NCBI RefSeq assembly: GCF_006716125.1
Contig: NZ_VFOM01000001.1
Coordinates: 1,550,001-1,614,000, forward strand
Reading direction: 5' to 3'
Source: Homoserinimonas aerilata
GTDB lineage: Bacteria; Actinomycetota; Actinomycetes; Actinomycetales; Microbacteriaceae
Length of the DNA: 64,000 nucleotides
Shown here: piece by piece, positions 41,007-49,492 of the stretch
Layout of the letters: each line of letters starts with the position of its first letter
Position numbering within the stretch: position 1 is the first letter of the stretch
The notes under the pieces: model-generated
The model's input: only the letters and a program-made list of their open reading frames with translations
Database searches by the model: none
What the model was told of the DNA's origin: nothing
Made by a program: the position numbers and the translations under genes

Positions 41007-42359
41007 GTGAGCATTCCAGCGCCCCACCGCGACGACGCGGAGGCCGTGGCCGCCCTGCAGGCCCTCGTCCGCATCCCGACCGTCTCGCGCGTCAACGAGT
41101 CTGAGACGGAATGGGAGCAGTTCGAGCTGTTCATCGAGACGCTGCCGGGGCTGTTCCCCCTCGTTCACGAGAACCTGCCCTTCGAGCGCGTGGCAGGGCA
41201 TTCGCTGCTGTACCGGTGGAAGGGGCGAGGCGATGGGGCGCCAGCCGTTCTCATGGCTCACTACGACGTCGTGCCGGCGGAGGACGAAGGCTGGGAGCAT
41301 CCGCCGTTCTCGGCCACACTCACGGGAGACGGCGCCGAACAGCTCATGTGGGGTCGCGGCACGCTCGACGACAAGGGCAGCATGGCGGCCATTCTCGAAG
41401 CCGTCGAGACACGACTGGCCGAGGGCTTCGTTCCCGAGAACGACGTGCTGCTCAGCTTCGGCCACAACGAGGAGACCGCGGGCGACGGCGCCCGTGCGAT
41501 CGTCGACCTGCTCGAATCGCGCGGGATACGCCCGGCCCTCGTCAGCGATGAAGGCGGCGCCGTTGTCGAGGGCATATTCCCCGGGGTCGACACCCCGATC
41601 GCCGTCATCGGCGTCGCAGAGAAGGGCATCATGACGCTCACCCTGACGGTCGATCAGGATGGCGGACACGCATCCACACCGCCAGCCACGACCGCGACGG
41701 TGCGGCTCGCTAAGGCCATCGTCGCACTGAACCGGCGCCCATTCCGTGCAGCGTTCTCGGCCACCAACCTCGAGATGATCCGCACCATCGGCGCGCACGC
41801 GCGCCAGCCGCTCCGTTTCGCATTCACCCAGCTGTGGCTGACCAAACCGCTGCTGCTGGGGCTGTTCCGGCGCCTCAGCGATGAGACGGCGGCGATGACC
41901 CGCACCACGCAGGCCGTCACCCGCCTGTCGGGCAGCATGGCCGACAACGCGCTGGCCGAACGCGCAGTCGCGACCGTGAACATCCGCATCGCCATCGGGT
42001 CGTCCGTCGCCGAGGCGGTCGAGCATGTGCGCGCCGCCGTGGCCGACCCGCTCGTGCGCATCGATGTGCAGTCGCCGTCGGAGCCCTCCCCCGTATCGCC
42101 CACCGACGGCCGCGCCTGGCAGCTCATGCGCGACGCCATCGAACACAGCCACCCCGGAACGATCGTCACGCCCTACGTGATGATGGCGGCCAGCGACGCC
42201 AGGCACTTCACGCGCATCAGCGACAACGTCTACCGCTTCAGCCCCTTCGAGATGTCGACGGAGGAACGCGGCACCCTGCACGCGAAGAACGAGCGGATGC
42301 ATGTGGCCACCTACCTGCGCGGCATCGAGTTCTACCGCAGCCTCATCGGGTCGCTGTAG
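41007..42359 (+). CDS. M20/M25/M40 family metallopeptidase
   Basis: 450 residues, GTG start exactly six bases after the -10 hexamer TAGAGT (40995-41000): a leaderless message. Two-zinc peptidase of the carboxypeptidase S/ArgE type: MAHYDVVP (His, Asp), GRGTLDDKG (bridging Asp), GHNEETAGDG (Glu, Glu), DEGG, and HAKNE near the end for the last His ligand. A lid/dimerisation domain lies between. No signal peptide, so a cytoplasmic exopeptidase or amidase. Substrate cannot be told. Confidence 0.9.
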   Translation: MSIPAPHRDDAEAVAALQALVRIPTVSRVNESETEWEQFELFIETLPGLFPLVHENLPFERVAGHSLLYRWKGRGDGAPAVLMAHYDVVPAEDEGWEHPPFSATLTGDGAEQLMWGRGTLDDKGSMAAILEAVETRLAEGFVPENDVLLSFGHNEETAGDGARAIVDLLESRGIRPALVSDEGGAVVEGIFPGVDTPIAVIGVAEKGIMTLTLTVDQDGGHASTPPATTATVRLAKAIVALNRRPFRAAFSATNLEMIRTIGAHARQPLRFAFTQLWLTKPLLLGLFRRLSDETAAMTRTTQAVTRLSGSMADNALAERAVATVNIRIAIGSSVAEAVEHVRAAVADPLVRIDVQSPSEPSPVSPTDGRAWQLMRDAIEHSHPGTIVTPYVMMAASDARHFTRISDNVYRFSPFEMSTEERGTLHAKNERMHVATYLRGIEFYRSLIGSL

Positions 42360-42391
42360 CGGCGCATCCGCTTCGCAGGCGTGTGCTGCGG

Positions 42392-42991
42392 TTAGTGCGA
42401 GCCGAGGGTCTCGCGGCCGATCACCGGGATGGGGCGGCTCATCGGCGGGAGCCCGCGCAGCGCCTCGAGCGCTGGGCGCAGCTCATCGAGCCAGGCGTCG
42501 TAACCGGCCTGGTTCAGGTGCAGCCCGTCAGAGCTGAGCTGCGGGTCGAGGCTGCCGTCCGCGAGCGCGAATCGCGGCCACAGATCCAGATACTGGGCGC
42601 GCACCGTTGCGCAGAACTGGCGCAGGTGGATGTTGGCGGTCTGGATGTCGGAGGAGAATTCGCGCGTGCGGGGCAGAATCGACTGCAACAGCAGACGGGT
42701 GCCGGGCAGTTCGCGCCGTAGCTCCACGAGGGCCGACTCGATGTTGCGGACCATGTGCTCGACCGAGCGCCGCAGGCCCAGATCGTTGGTGCCGATGAGC
42801 ATGAGGATCTCATGCGGCGCCGCCTGCACGATGTCTCCGATGCTCGCCAGAACATCGTCACTCGTGTAGCCGCTGACGCCGAAGTTCAGAACATCGGCGT
42901 CACTGAACCACGCGGCCCAGTCACCGGATGCCGTGAGGCTGTCGCCGACGAAGGCGATCGTCTGCGGGTGGTCAGAATCGGGATTCTCCAT
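42392..42991 (-). CDS. SGNH/GDSL-family hydrolase
   Basis: 199 residues. All blocks of the SGNH fold: GDSLTASG (block I, Ser), Gly in NFGVSGYTSDD (block II), GTNDLG (block III, Asn), and DGLHLNQAG (block V, Asp-x-x-His). No signal peptide, so it acts inside the cell on an ester or thioester, or on an acetylated sugar. Convergent with the peptidase and followed by the phosphodiesterase gene in the same direction with an 87-base gap. Confidence 0.9.
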   Translation of the reverse strand: MENPDSDHPQTIAFVGDSLTASGDWAAWFSDADVLNFGVSGYTSDDVLASIGDIVQAAPHEILMLIGTNDLGLRRSVEHMVRNIESALVELRRELPGTRLLLQSILPRTREFSSDIQTANIHLRQFCATVRAQYLDLWPRFALADGSLDPQLSSDGLHLNQAGYDAWLDELRPALEALRGLPPMSRPIPVIGRETLGSH

Positions 42992-43051
42992 GCCTGCTCC
43001 TCACTGTGCGGTTCACTCCATCATGCGCCGCATCGCTGGGAGAATGCCATA

Positions 43052-43065
43052 CCCGAGGGCTCGGG
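43052..43065 (-). terminator. Hairpin behind the phosphodiesterase gene
   Basis: CCCGAGGGCTCGGG, a perfect 6-base-pair stem with a 2-base loop (or tighter), 14 bases behind the stop of the phosphodiesterase. No T-run follows, so a weak terminator or processing site at best. Confidence 0.35.
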
Positions 43066-43078
43066 GCGGGCCTCGCGC

Positions 43079-44023
43079 TCAGGTTCCGGGAGCAGATTCG
43101 GCGAGCCAGCCGTCGAGCGTGCTCGGCTTGTCCGTGATGATCCCGTCGACGCCGAGGGCGAGCGCCTCGCTCCAGTTGCGCGTCTTGTTGAGCGTGTAGA
43201 GCAGCACCCCCAGACCGGCCTTGTGCAGTTCGTCGACGACCTCCGGGCGCGACTCGATCGCATCCGGATTGGTGATCAGGGCGATCGCGCCGAAGTCGCT
43301 CACCGTGGCGACGGCGTCGGGCGGCAACTCGCGGCACAGCAGCACTCTCGGTAGCTCGACCGCCTCCTGCAGCGCCATCATCGTCTCCTCCTCGAAGCTC
43401 GCGAGGATGATGCGGGATTCCACGCCATGGGCGCGGATGAGCTCGTCGACGATCGTGACTGTTTCGACCGCCCATACCCCCTTGAGTTCGATCATCGCCT
43501 TCTTGCGGGAATCGACGAGGAGGTCGAGGAACTCGTCGAGGGTGGGGATGCGGGTGTTGGCGAAATGCGTGTCGTACCAGGTGCCCGCATCGAGCAATTT
43601 CAGTTCGGCCAGCGTGAGTTCGGCGACAGCGCCCGCGCCGTCGGTGGTGCGGTCGACCGTGGCGTCGTGCATGAGCACGGGCACGCCATCTGCGCTGAGG
43701 CGCACGTCGGTCTCAACAAAAGTCATGGGTCCTGCGAGCGCGCTCTCGAAGGACGGGAGGGTGTTCTCGGGTGCCGTTGCCCGGTCGCCGCGATGGCCGG
43801 CGATGAGCGCGGGCTCGCCCGGAGCTCGCAGCGTTCCGAACATGCTCGCCGCATGGCTGCGACTCGCGGCCGGGCCAAGCACGAGAACCAGCACGAGTCC
43901 GAGTGTGAGCGAGGCGGCGATCAAACCGCGCTGGAAGCCGTCACTCCCCCATGCCCGAAACGGCATGAACAACACATCGGGGGCATCGGGACCTAAGCCC
44001 GTCCGGTGCCGCGTAGTCGCCAT
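43079..44023 (-). CDS. Membrane-anchored glycerophosphodiester phosphodiesterase
   Basis: 314 residues from ATG 44023 (AGGAG about ten bases upstream). The N-terminal membrane segment GLIAASLTLGLVLVLVLG may be a signal anchor, with the domain outside. GDPD motif: AGHRGDRATAPENTLPSFESAL, then VETDVRLSADGVPVLMHDATVDRT, giving His/Arg, Glu/Asp metal ligands and the second catalytic His. Family reaction: glycerophosphodiester to glycerol-3-phosphate and alcohol. Upstream lies TAGAGT (44082-44077) and the palindrome CCCGTGAACACGGG. Confidence 0.92.
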   Translation of the reverse strand: MATTRHRTGLGPDAPDVLFMPFRAWGSDGFQRGLIAASLTLGLVLVLVLGPAASRSHAASMFGTLRAPGEPALIAGHRGDRATAPENTLPSFESALAGPMTFVETDVRLSADGVPVLMHDATVDRTTDGAGAVAELTLAELKLLDAGTWYDTHFANTRIPTLDEFLDLLVDSRKKAMIELKGVWAVETVTIVDELIRAHGVESRIILASFEEETMMALQEAVELPRVLLCRELPPDAVATVSDFGAIALITNPDAIESRPEVVDELHKAGLGVLLYTLNKTRNWSEALALGVDGIITDKPSTLDGWLAESAPGT

Positions 44024-44054
44024 AGACCCGCCACTCCTGTTGCAGTCGTCACGG

Positions 44055-44068
44055 CCCGTGAACACGGG
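44055..44068. promoter_or_regulatory. Palindrome at the phosphodiesterase transcription start
   Basis: CCCGTGAACACGGG: arms CCCGTG/CACGGG around AA. It lies just behind the predicted start set by the -10 TAGAGT (minus strand, 44082-44077), where a repressor or leader hairpin would act. Confidence 0.35.
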
Positions 44069-44159
44069 TTGACGCCACTCTAGCGGCAGTCGTTACCTTT
44101 TTGTTACATATAGTCGCGTCCCCATTCAGGGGGACAAACCGGGGTTCAGCGAAACAGGG

Positions 44160-46283
44160 TCACAGCACGCCAGTGCCGACAGCATCCACGCGATACAGCA
44201 CCGCCTGCCCCGGGAGTAGCAGCCTGCCCGCGATGCCGAGCTCGACCAGCGCCCTACCCGGCAACACGATCGCTGCAGCGGCCGAAGGAGGCATGGCGGC
44301 CTCGATCACCCCCAGCGTCAATTGCGCATCCGGGACGCCTCCCGCCGACAGCTCCTGCACCCTGTAGCGCCGATCCGGGTCGAGGCCCGGAAACCGAAGC
44401 CGTTCAGGCAGCGCCGAGCGCGCGGCCGCCAGCGAAACATCCGCGAACAGTGCGCTTTTTTGGTCAAGGGAGACAACGCCGTGCAGGATGCGCGACTCGT
44501 CAACGGCATCACCGCGAACAACTGTGCCGCTGTGCAAAAGCGGACGCATGCGTTTGACGAAGGAGAGCCAGCCGGCCACCGCGGCGCGCTCCCCCGCATC
44601 CGCTCTGCTGAGATCCCATTCGATGCCCGCGCTGCCGAAGAGCGCCGTCGCGAAGCGGAAGGCCAGCGCCGAGGCGCGACCACTCGTGTGCGCGGGAGAG
44701 TCGCCGAGGTGACTGCCCAGATACTCGGGTGGCACGAGCACACCCGTGTGGCGCTGGATCAGCTGCCGCTCGAGCGGGTCGTTGCTGTCACTCGTCCAGA
44801 CCCTGTGCACGCGGCGCAGCACCCCGAGATCAATGCGGGCACCGCCCGAGGCGCACGACTCGATGTCGAGCAGCGGATGCCGCGCGCGCAGCTCGTCGAT
44901 GAGCCGATACAGAGCAGCGACATGGGCGTGCGAGCCGTCGATGAGCAGGTCACGGTTCATATCCCACTTGATGTAGTTGATCGCGTACTCGCTGACGAGG
45001 GCGTCGAGCCTCGAGAGTACGAAGTCGAACGCCTGCGGGTTGGCAAGGTCGATGACCCGTTGATCTCGCCATTCGAGGGCGTCGTGTGAGCCGAGCACCC
45101 ACTCGGGGTGCTCGCGCGCGACATGCGAGTCGGCGCTGATCATCTCCGGTTCAAACCAGAGCCCGAAGTCCATGCCCGCCGAACGTACCCGCTCCACGAG
45201 CAGCGCAAGCCCCTGCGGCCACTTGATCGGGTCGACAAACCAGTCGCCAAGCGCGGTCGTGGCATCGTTGCGGCCCGCAAACCAGCCGTCGTCGAGGACG
45301 AAGCGCTCGACCCCCGCCTCGGCTGCCGCATCAACGAGCTCGTCGAGCCTGCCCTGCTCGTGATCGAAGTAGACAGCCTCCCAGGTGTTGAGCACGACAG
45401 GCTGGACCCCGCGGATGATGCTCCACGAGCGAATCCACGGATGCAGCCGCCCCGACAGGCCATCCAGGCCTGCATCAGACCACGTGGCCACCGTAAGGGG
45501 TGACTCGTACGACTCCGCCGGCTCAAGCCTGATCTCGCCCGGGGCGAGAAGCTCACCCGCGCCCAGAACGGATGCGCCGAGAGACTGACCCTCCGCCCAC
45601 AGACGCTTGTCGCCGCTCCAGGCCAGATGCACCGCCCACACCTCGCCGTGGCGAAACCCGAATCCTGGTATTCCCGCAACCATGAGCATGGGGTCGTCGT
45701 GGCCGGGGCGACCGTGCCGCGTCTCGCGGCTCCAGGCGCCGTGACCCAGCGGATGGCGCTGCGGTCGACGCTCCTGCCCCCACAGACCAGTGAAGTCGAG
45801 CAGTTCACTCGCCCTTCCCGGAACGGGCAGGATCGCATCCAATGATGCAAGTTCGAAAGGATGGTGCGAGCGGTTCAGGAGGGTGTGACGAAGCTGCAGC
45901 ACACCCTCGGGGCTGAGCTCGATGCGGATGACTACCGATAGCCCCACCGCAGCATCCTGCAGCCGCACGTCAACGCCGAGCATGGAGACCTCGTCGACAC
46001 CGGCCAGACTGAAACGGAGCTCCCTACGGGCCTCGCCCGGATGATGCCCAGCCACTCCCGGCCGCCCCGACCAACCCTCGGCGATCGTGGGGAGGACCGA
46101 GAGCCGCAGCGGCGTATCGGTCGAACTCGGCGGAATCGCCGGCACCGCGGCATCCGCCACAGCCTCCAGCTCCTCCGGGGAAAGCTCACCGAGGTCACGA
46201 CCCCAGTGGACTATGGCAGGAACCTCCGTGCCGCGGGCATCCAACAACAGGCCGGTGCCCGCGGCACGAAGGTTCACAATCAC
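44160..46283 (-). CDS. Alpha-galactosidase, glycoside hydrolase family 36
   Basis: 707 residues, GTG start behind AGGAG. N-terminal beta-supersandwich, central TIM barrel, C-terminal beta domain. Catalytic features: YIKWDMNRD with the nucleophile Asp, ESCASGGARID, and RVWTSDSNDP with the acid/base Asp; also LDDGWF and WEAVYFD. No signal peptide, so it acts on galactosides after import. Last gene of the leftward galactoside operon, nine bases behind the binding-protein gene. Confidence 0.93.
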   Translation of the reverse strand: MIVNLRAAGTGLLLDARGTEVPAIVHWGRDLGELSPEELEAVADAAVPAIPPSSTDTPLRLSVLPTIAEGWSGRPGVAGHHPGEARRELRFSLAGVDEVSMLGVDVRLQDAAVGLSVVIRIELSPEGVLQLRHTLLNRSHHPFELASLDAILPVPGRASELLDFTGLWGQERRPQRHPLGHGAWSRETRHGRPGHDDPMLMVAGIPGFGFRHGEVWAVHLAWSGDKRLWAEGQSLGASVLGAGELLAPGEIRLEPAESYESPLTVATWSDAGLDGLSGRLHPWIRSWSIIRGVQPVVLNTWEAVYFDHEQGRLDELVDAAAEAGVERFVLDDGWFAGRNDATTALGDWFVDPIKWPQGLALLVERVRSAGMDFGLWFEPEMISADSHVAREHPEWVLGSHDALEWRDQRVIDLANPQAFDFVLSRLDALVSEYAINYIKWDMNRDLLIDGSHAHVAALYRLIDELRARHPLLDIESCASGGARIDLGVLRRVHRVWTSDSNDPLERQLIQRHTGVLVPPEYLGSHLGDSPAHTSGRASALAFRFATALFGSAGIEWDLSRADAGERAAVAGWLSFVKRMRPLLHSGTVVRGDAVDESRILHGVVSLDQKSALFADVSLAAARSALPERLRFPGLDPDRRYRVQELSAGGVPDAQLTLGVIEAAMPPSAAAAIVLPGRALVELGIAGRLLLPGQAVLYRVDAVGTGVL

Positions 46284-46291
46284 TTCTGTAT

Positions 46292-47614
46292 CTACTCCTT
46301 GACAGGGATCGACTGCGCCTTCAGCGCTTCGATCGTGGACTTCTGCGCCGACTCGAGCGCGCCGAGCAGGGTGCCCGAGCCACTGACAGCAGCCTTGAAT
46401 CCGTCAGACGTGTCGTTGTACGTCTGCGTCATCGTGGGGCCCCACGCAAAGTTCGGCGCCACCTGACCAGAAGCCTCGGCGAACACATCGTAGATCGGCT
46501 GGCCACCATAGAACTCAACGCCCTCCTTGAGCGCAGGCAGGCTGAGGCCCTCCTTCGTTGCCGGGTACAGGTTCGCAGCCTTGTTCAAGGCGGTGAGCGC
46601 CTCATCCGAGGTGTTGAGCCACAGCGCGAACTTCGCAGCCTCGTAGACGTGGTCAGACCCCTTGAAGACCGCGGTCGACGATCCGCCCCAGTTGCCCGCG
46701 ACCTCGTCGCCGGCCTTCCACTGCGGCTGCGGTGCCACCGACCAGTTGCCTGCCGTGTCGGGCGCGCCACTCGCGATCGAGTTGGCTCCCCACACCGCCG
46801 ATACCCACGTCCAGACCTCGCCCGAGTTGTAGGCGTTATCCCACTCGCTCGTCCACGCCGGGTAGCTCGCCACCAGGTCGCGGTCGATGAGATCCTGCCA
46901 GTAGTCGGCGACCGTGGTCGACTCAGTACCGGTCAGATCGACCGTCCACTCGTCGCCTGAGGTGCTGAACCAGCTCCCACCGGCCTGCCACACGAAGCCA
47001 GCGAACTGGTTGATGTCGACCTGCGAGAAGTTGGTGATATAGCCGCCCAGCGCGCGAACCTTCTCCGCGGCATCCGCGTACTCAGCCCAGGTGGTCGGAA
47101 TCGGGATCCCATTCGCCTCGAACAGGTCTGAGCGGTAGAACATCGCCATCGGGCCGGCATCCTGCGGCACGCCGTAGGCCGAGCCGTCTTCGCCGAAGCT
47201 GACCTGGTTCCAGGTCCAGTCAACGAAGTCGTCCTTGGCGTCGAGCACAAAGTCGCAGGCGCCCAGGTCGACGAGGCCATCCTGAACACGGAAGTTCGGC
47301 AGGGCGTCATACTCGATCTGGCCGAGGTCTGGCGCGTTGCCTGCCTTCAGCTGGTTGAAGAAGTTCTGGTAAGTGCCGCCGTTACCGTTGGGGCCCGTCT
47401 GCACCTTGACCTGAATGTCGGGGTTCTCCTCATTCCAGATCGAGACCACGTCTTCAATGCCGGGGATCCACGACGTGAAATCGAGGGTGACGGCACCGTC
47501 AGCGGGCGCGCACTCGGCAGCATCGCCGGTACCTCCCGAGGTCGTGCCGGAGCATCCCGTGAGGGCGACGGCGGTGAGCAGGACGACGGCGGCCGCTCCA
47601 TGTTTGATTGCCAT
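46292..47614 (-). CDS. Sugar ABC transporter substrate-binding lipoprotein
   Basis: 440 residues. Lipoprotein signal MAIKHGAAAVVLLTAVALTGC (lipobox LTGC), then a Ser/Gly/Thr linker and the extracellular solute-binding family 1 fold: DFTSWIPGIEDVVSIWNEENP, PDLGQIEYDALP, YGVPQDAGPMAMFYR. Placed 73 bases behind the second permease, which is unusual since the binding protein normally comes first. AAAGGA precedes the ATG. With GH42 and GH36 neighbours the likely ligands are galactosides such as galacto-oligosaccharides. Confidence 0.92.
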   Translation of the reverse strand: MAIKHGAAAVVLLTAVALTGCSGTTSGGTGDAAECAPADGAVTLDFTSWIPGIEDVVSIWNEENPDIQVKVQTGPNGNGGTYQNFFNQLKAGNAPDLGQIEYDALPNFRVQDGLVDLGACDFVLDAKDDFVDWTWNQVSFGEDGSAYGVPQDAGPMAMFYRSDLFEANGIPIPTTWAEYADAAEKVRALGGYITNFSQVDINQFAGFVWQAGGSWFSTSGDEWTVDLTGTESTTVADYWQDLIDRDLVASYPAWTSEWDNAYNSGEVWTWVSAVWGANSIASGAPDTAGNWSVAPQPQWKAGDEVAGNWGGSSTAVFKGSDHVYEAAKFALWLNTSDEALTALNKAANLYPATKEGLSLPALKEGVEFYGGQPIYDVFAEASGQVAPNFAWGPTMTQTYNDTSDGFKAAVSGSGTLLGALESAQKSTIEALKAQSIPVKE

Positions 47615-47687
47615 TACTGTGTTCCTTTTCTCTCGTGGTGCATTCTCGGATGGTGCTGCGTCAGGTGATGAGCTTTCAGAAAAACGG

Positions 47688-48572
47688 TCATTTCACCGCT
47701 CCCGCGCCGAGCCCGTTACGCCAGAAGCGCTGGAGCAGCAGGAAGGTGATGATGAGCGGGATGATCGACAGGAGTGCGCCGACGAGGACGTAGCCGCGCA
47801 GCTCCGGAATCTGGTTGACCTGAGAGTTCCAGGCATAGAGGCCGAGGGTCACCGGGAAGAAGGATTCATCCCTGAGCATGATCAGCGGCAGGAAGAAGTT
47901 GTTCCAGATGGCGACGAACTGGAACAGGAACACCGTCACCAGCGCCGGGAACATGAGCTTCAGCGACACCGTCGCGAAAGTGCGCAGCTCGCCTGAGCCG
48001 TCGAGTCGCGCAGCCTCGAGCAGTTCATCCGGCACGCTCGCCGCCGCATAGATACGGGTTAGATAGACCCCGAAAGGGCTCACGAGACTCGGCAGAAAGA
48101 CCGACCAGAAAGTGTTCGTGGCATTGATCTGACTGAAGATGAGGAACAGCGGCAAAGCCAGGGCCGTCGCCGGCACGAGCACCCCTCCGAGCACGACATT
48201 GAAGATGAGGTCGCGGCCCGGAAAGCTGTACTTGGCCAGCGCATATCCGCACGCCGCCGCGAGCACGGTCGCGATGAGCGCACCGCCCCCCGCGTAGGCA
48301 AGCGAGTTGACGAGCCACTTGATGAAGACGCCGTCACGATATGCGAGCACCCGGCCGATGTTCTCGAACAGCGTGAAATCTGAGAACCAGAGTGGATTCG
48401 TGGTAGTGAGCTGCGAGCGGTCCTTGGTGGAGGCGATGAACAGCCACCACAGCGGCACCAAGAAGTACAGGGTGAACACACCCATGATGAGCATGGCGCC
48501 GATTCGCGACATGATCGGCTCGCGAGGCGCCCTCGCGCGCTGTCGGGCCCTGCCCGCTGACACCGTGGTCAC
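47688..48572 (-). CDS. Sugar ABC transporter permease, MalG type
   Basis: 294 residues from GTG 48572, which overlaps the preceding permease stop (GTGA). Six membrane segments. EAA loop reads ELLEAARLDGSGELRTFATVSLKLM, typical of the MalG/carbohydrate uptake transporter 1 family; RYW-like QRFWRNGLGAGAVK is the usual C terminus. No ATPase is encoded in the operon, so it must share a general MsiK-type ATPase encoded elsewhere, as is common in Actinobacteria. Confidence 0.92.
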   Translation of the reverse strand: MTTVSAGRARQRARAPREPIMSRIGAMLIMGVFTLYFLVPLWWLFIASTKDRSQLTTTNPLWFSDFTLFENIGRVLAYRDGVFIKWLVNSLAYAGGGALIATVLAAACGYALAKYSFPGRDLIFNVVLGGVLVPATALALPLFLIFSQINATNTFWSVFLPSLVSPFGVYLTRIYAAASVPDELLEAARLDGSGELRTFATVSLKLMFPALVTVFLFQFVAIWNNFFLPLIMLRDESFFPVTLGLYAWNSQVNQIPELRGYVLVGALLSIIPLIITFLLLQRFWRNGLGAGAVK

Positions 48573-49492
48573 GAGGTGAACGCCTTCCGCTGGGTGAGTC
48601 TGAGGAACCCGAACGACAGGGCGAAGGTCGCCAGCGCCAACACGACGGACATGGCGGCCGCGAGGTTGAAGTTCGGGATGGCCGAAGTCGAATACACGGC
48701 CAGGTTCGGGGTGAAAGCACTCGTCACGGCCGAGCTGAACGTGCGGAACACCTGCGGCTCTGCCAGCAACTGCAGCGTGCCGATGATCGAGAAGATGGCG
48801 GTGAGAATGATCGCCGGCATCACGAGCGGGATCTTGATCGACCATGCGATCCGCACCTGGCCAGCACCGTCAAGCTTGGCCGCCTCATGCAACTCGGTCG
48901 GAATCGCCAGCAACGACGAGTAGATGATGAGCATGTTGTAGCCCACATAGACCCAGGTGACCACATTCGCCATCGCCCACAGCACAAGATCGGCGGAAAG
49001 GAAATCGACCGACTTCGTCACAGCGCTGAACGGCGACAGGTTCGGCGAATACAGGAAGCCCCACATGATGGCCGCGATGACGCCGGGCACCGCATACGGC
49101 ACGAAGAACGCAAGCCGGAAGAACCGTCTGCCCTTCACGAGCGGAGAATCGAGCAGAAGCGCGAACAGAAGCGCCAGACCCAGCATGACCGGCACCTGCA
49201 CGACACCGAACAGCAGCACCCGCCCGATCGACGTCAGGAATGCCTCATTCTGGAACACCGCCACATACTGGGAGAGGCCCCCGAAGACCTCACGTGCCGC
49301 ACCGAATGTGCCCTCACGCTCGATGACCAACAGCGACTGGTAGATCGCGTAGCCGATCGGCACCAGGTAGAAGAGAGCGAACAGGATGCCGAACGGAAGC
49401 ACGAACACGGCGATGGCTCCCGCATGCTGCCGGCGCCGCCCGCTGTTCGTGCGCTTCGGGCGCAGCTCCTGCGTCTCTACGACCGCTGTCAT
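48569..49492 (-). CDS. Sugar ABC transporter permease, MalF type
   Basis: 307 residues. Basic N terminus (RPKRTNSGRRRQH), first membrane segment AIAVFVLPFGILFALFYLVP, six segments in all. EAA loop ELHEAAKLDGAGQVRIAWSI. Start overlaps the beta-galactosidase stop by four bases. Forms the heterodimeric channel with the MalG-type partner. Confidence 0.92.
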   Translation of the reverse strand: MTAVVETQELRPKRTNSGRRRQHAGAIAVFVLPFGILFALFYLVPIGYAIYQSLLVIEREGTFGAAREVFGGLSQYVAVFQNEAFLTSIGRVLLFGVVQVPVMLGLALLFALLLDSPLVKGRRFFRLAFFVPYAVPGVIAAIMWGFLYSPNLSPFSAVTKSVDFLSADLVLWAMANVVTWVYVGYNMLIIYSSLLAIPTELHEAAKLDGAGQVRIAWSIKIPLVMPAIILTAIFSIIGTLQLLAEPQVFRTFSSAVTSAFTPNLAVYSTSAIPNFNLAAAMSVVLALATFALSFGFLRLTQRKAFTS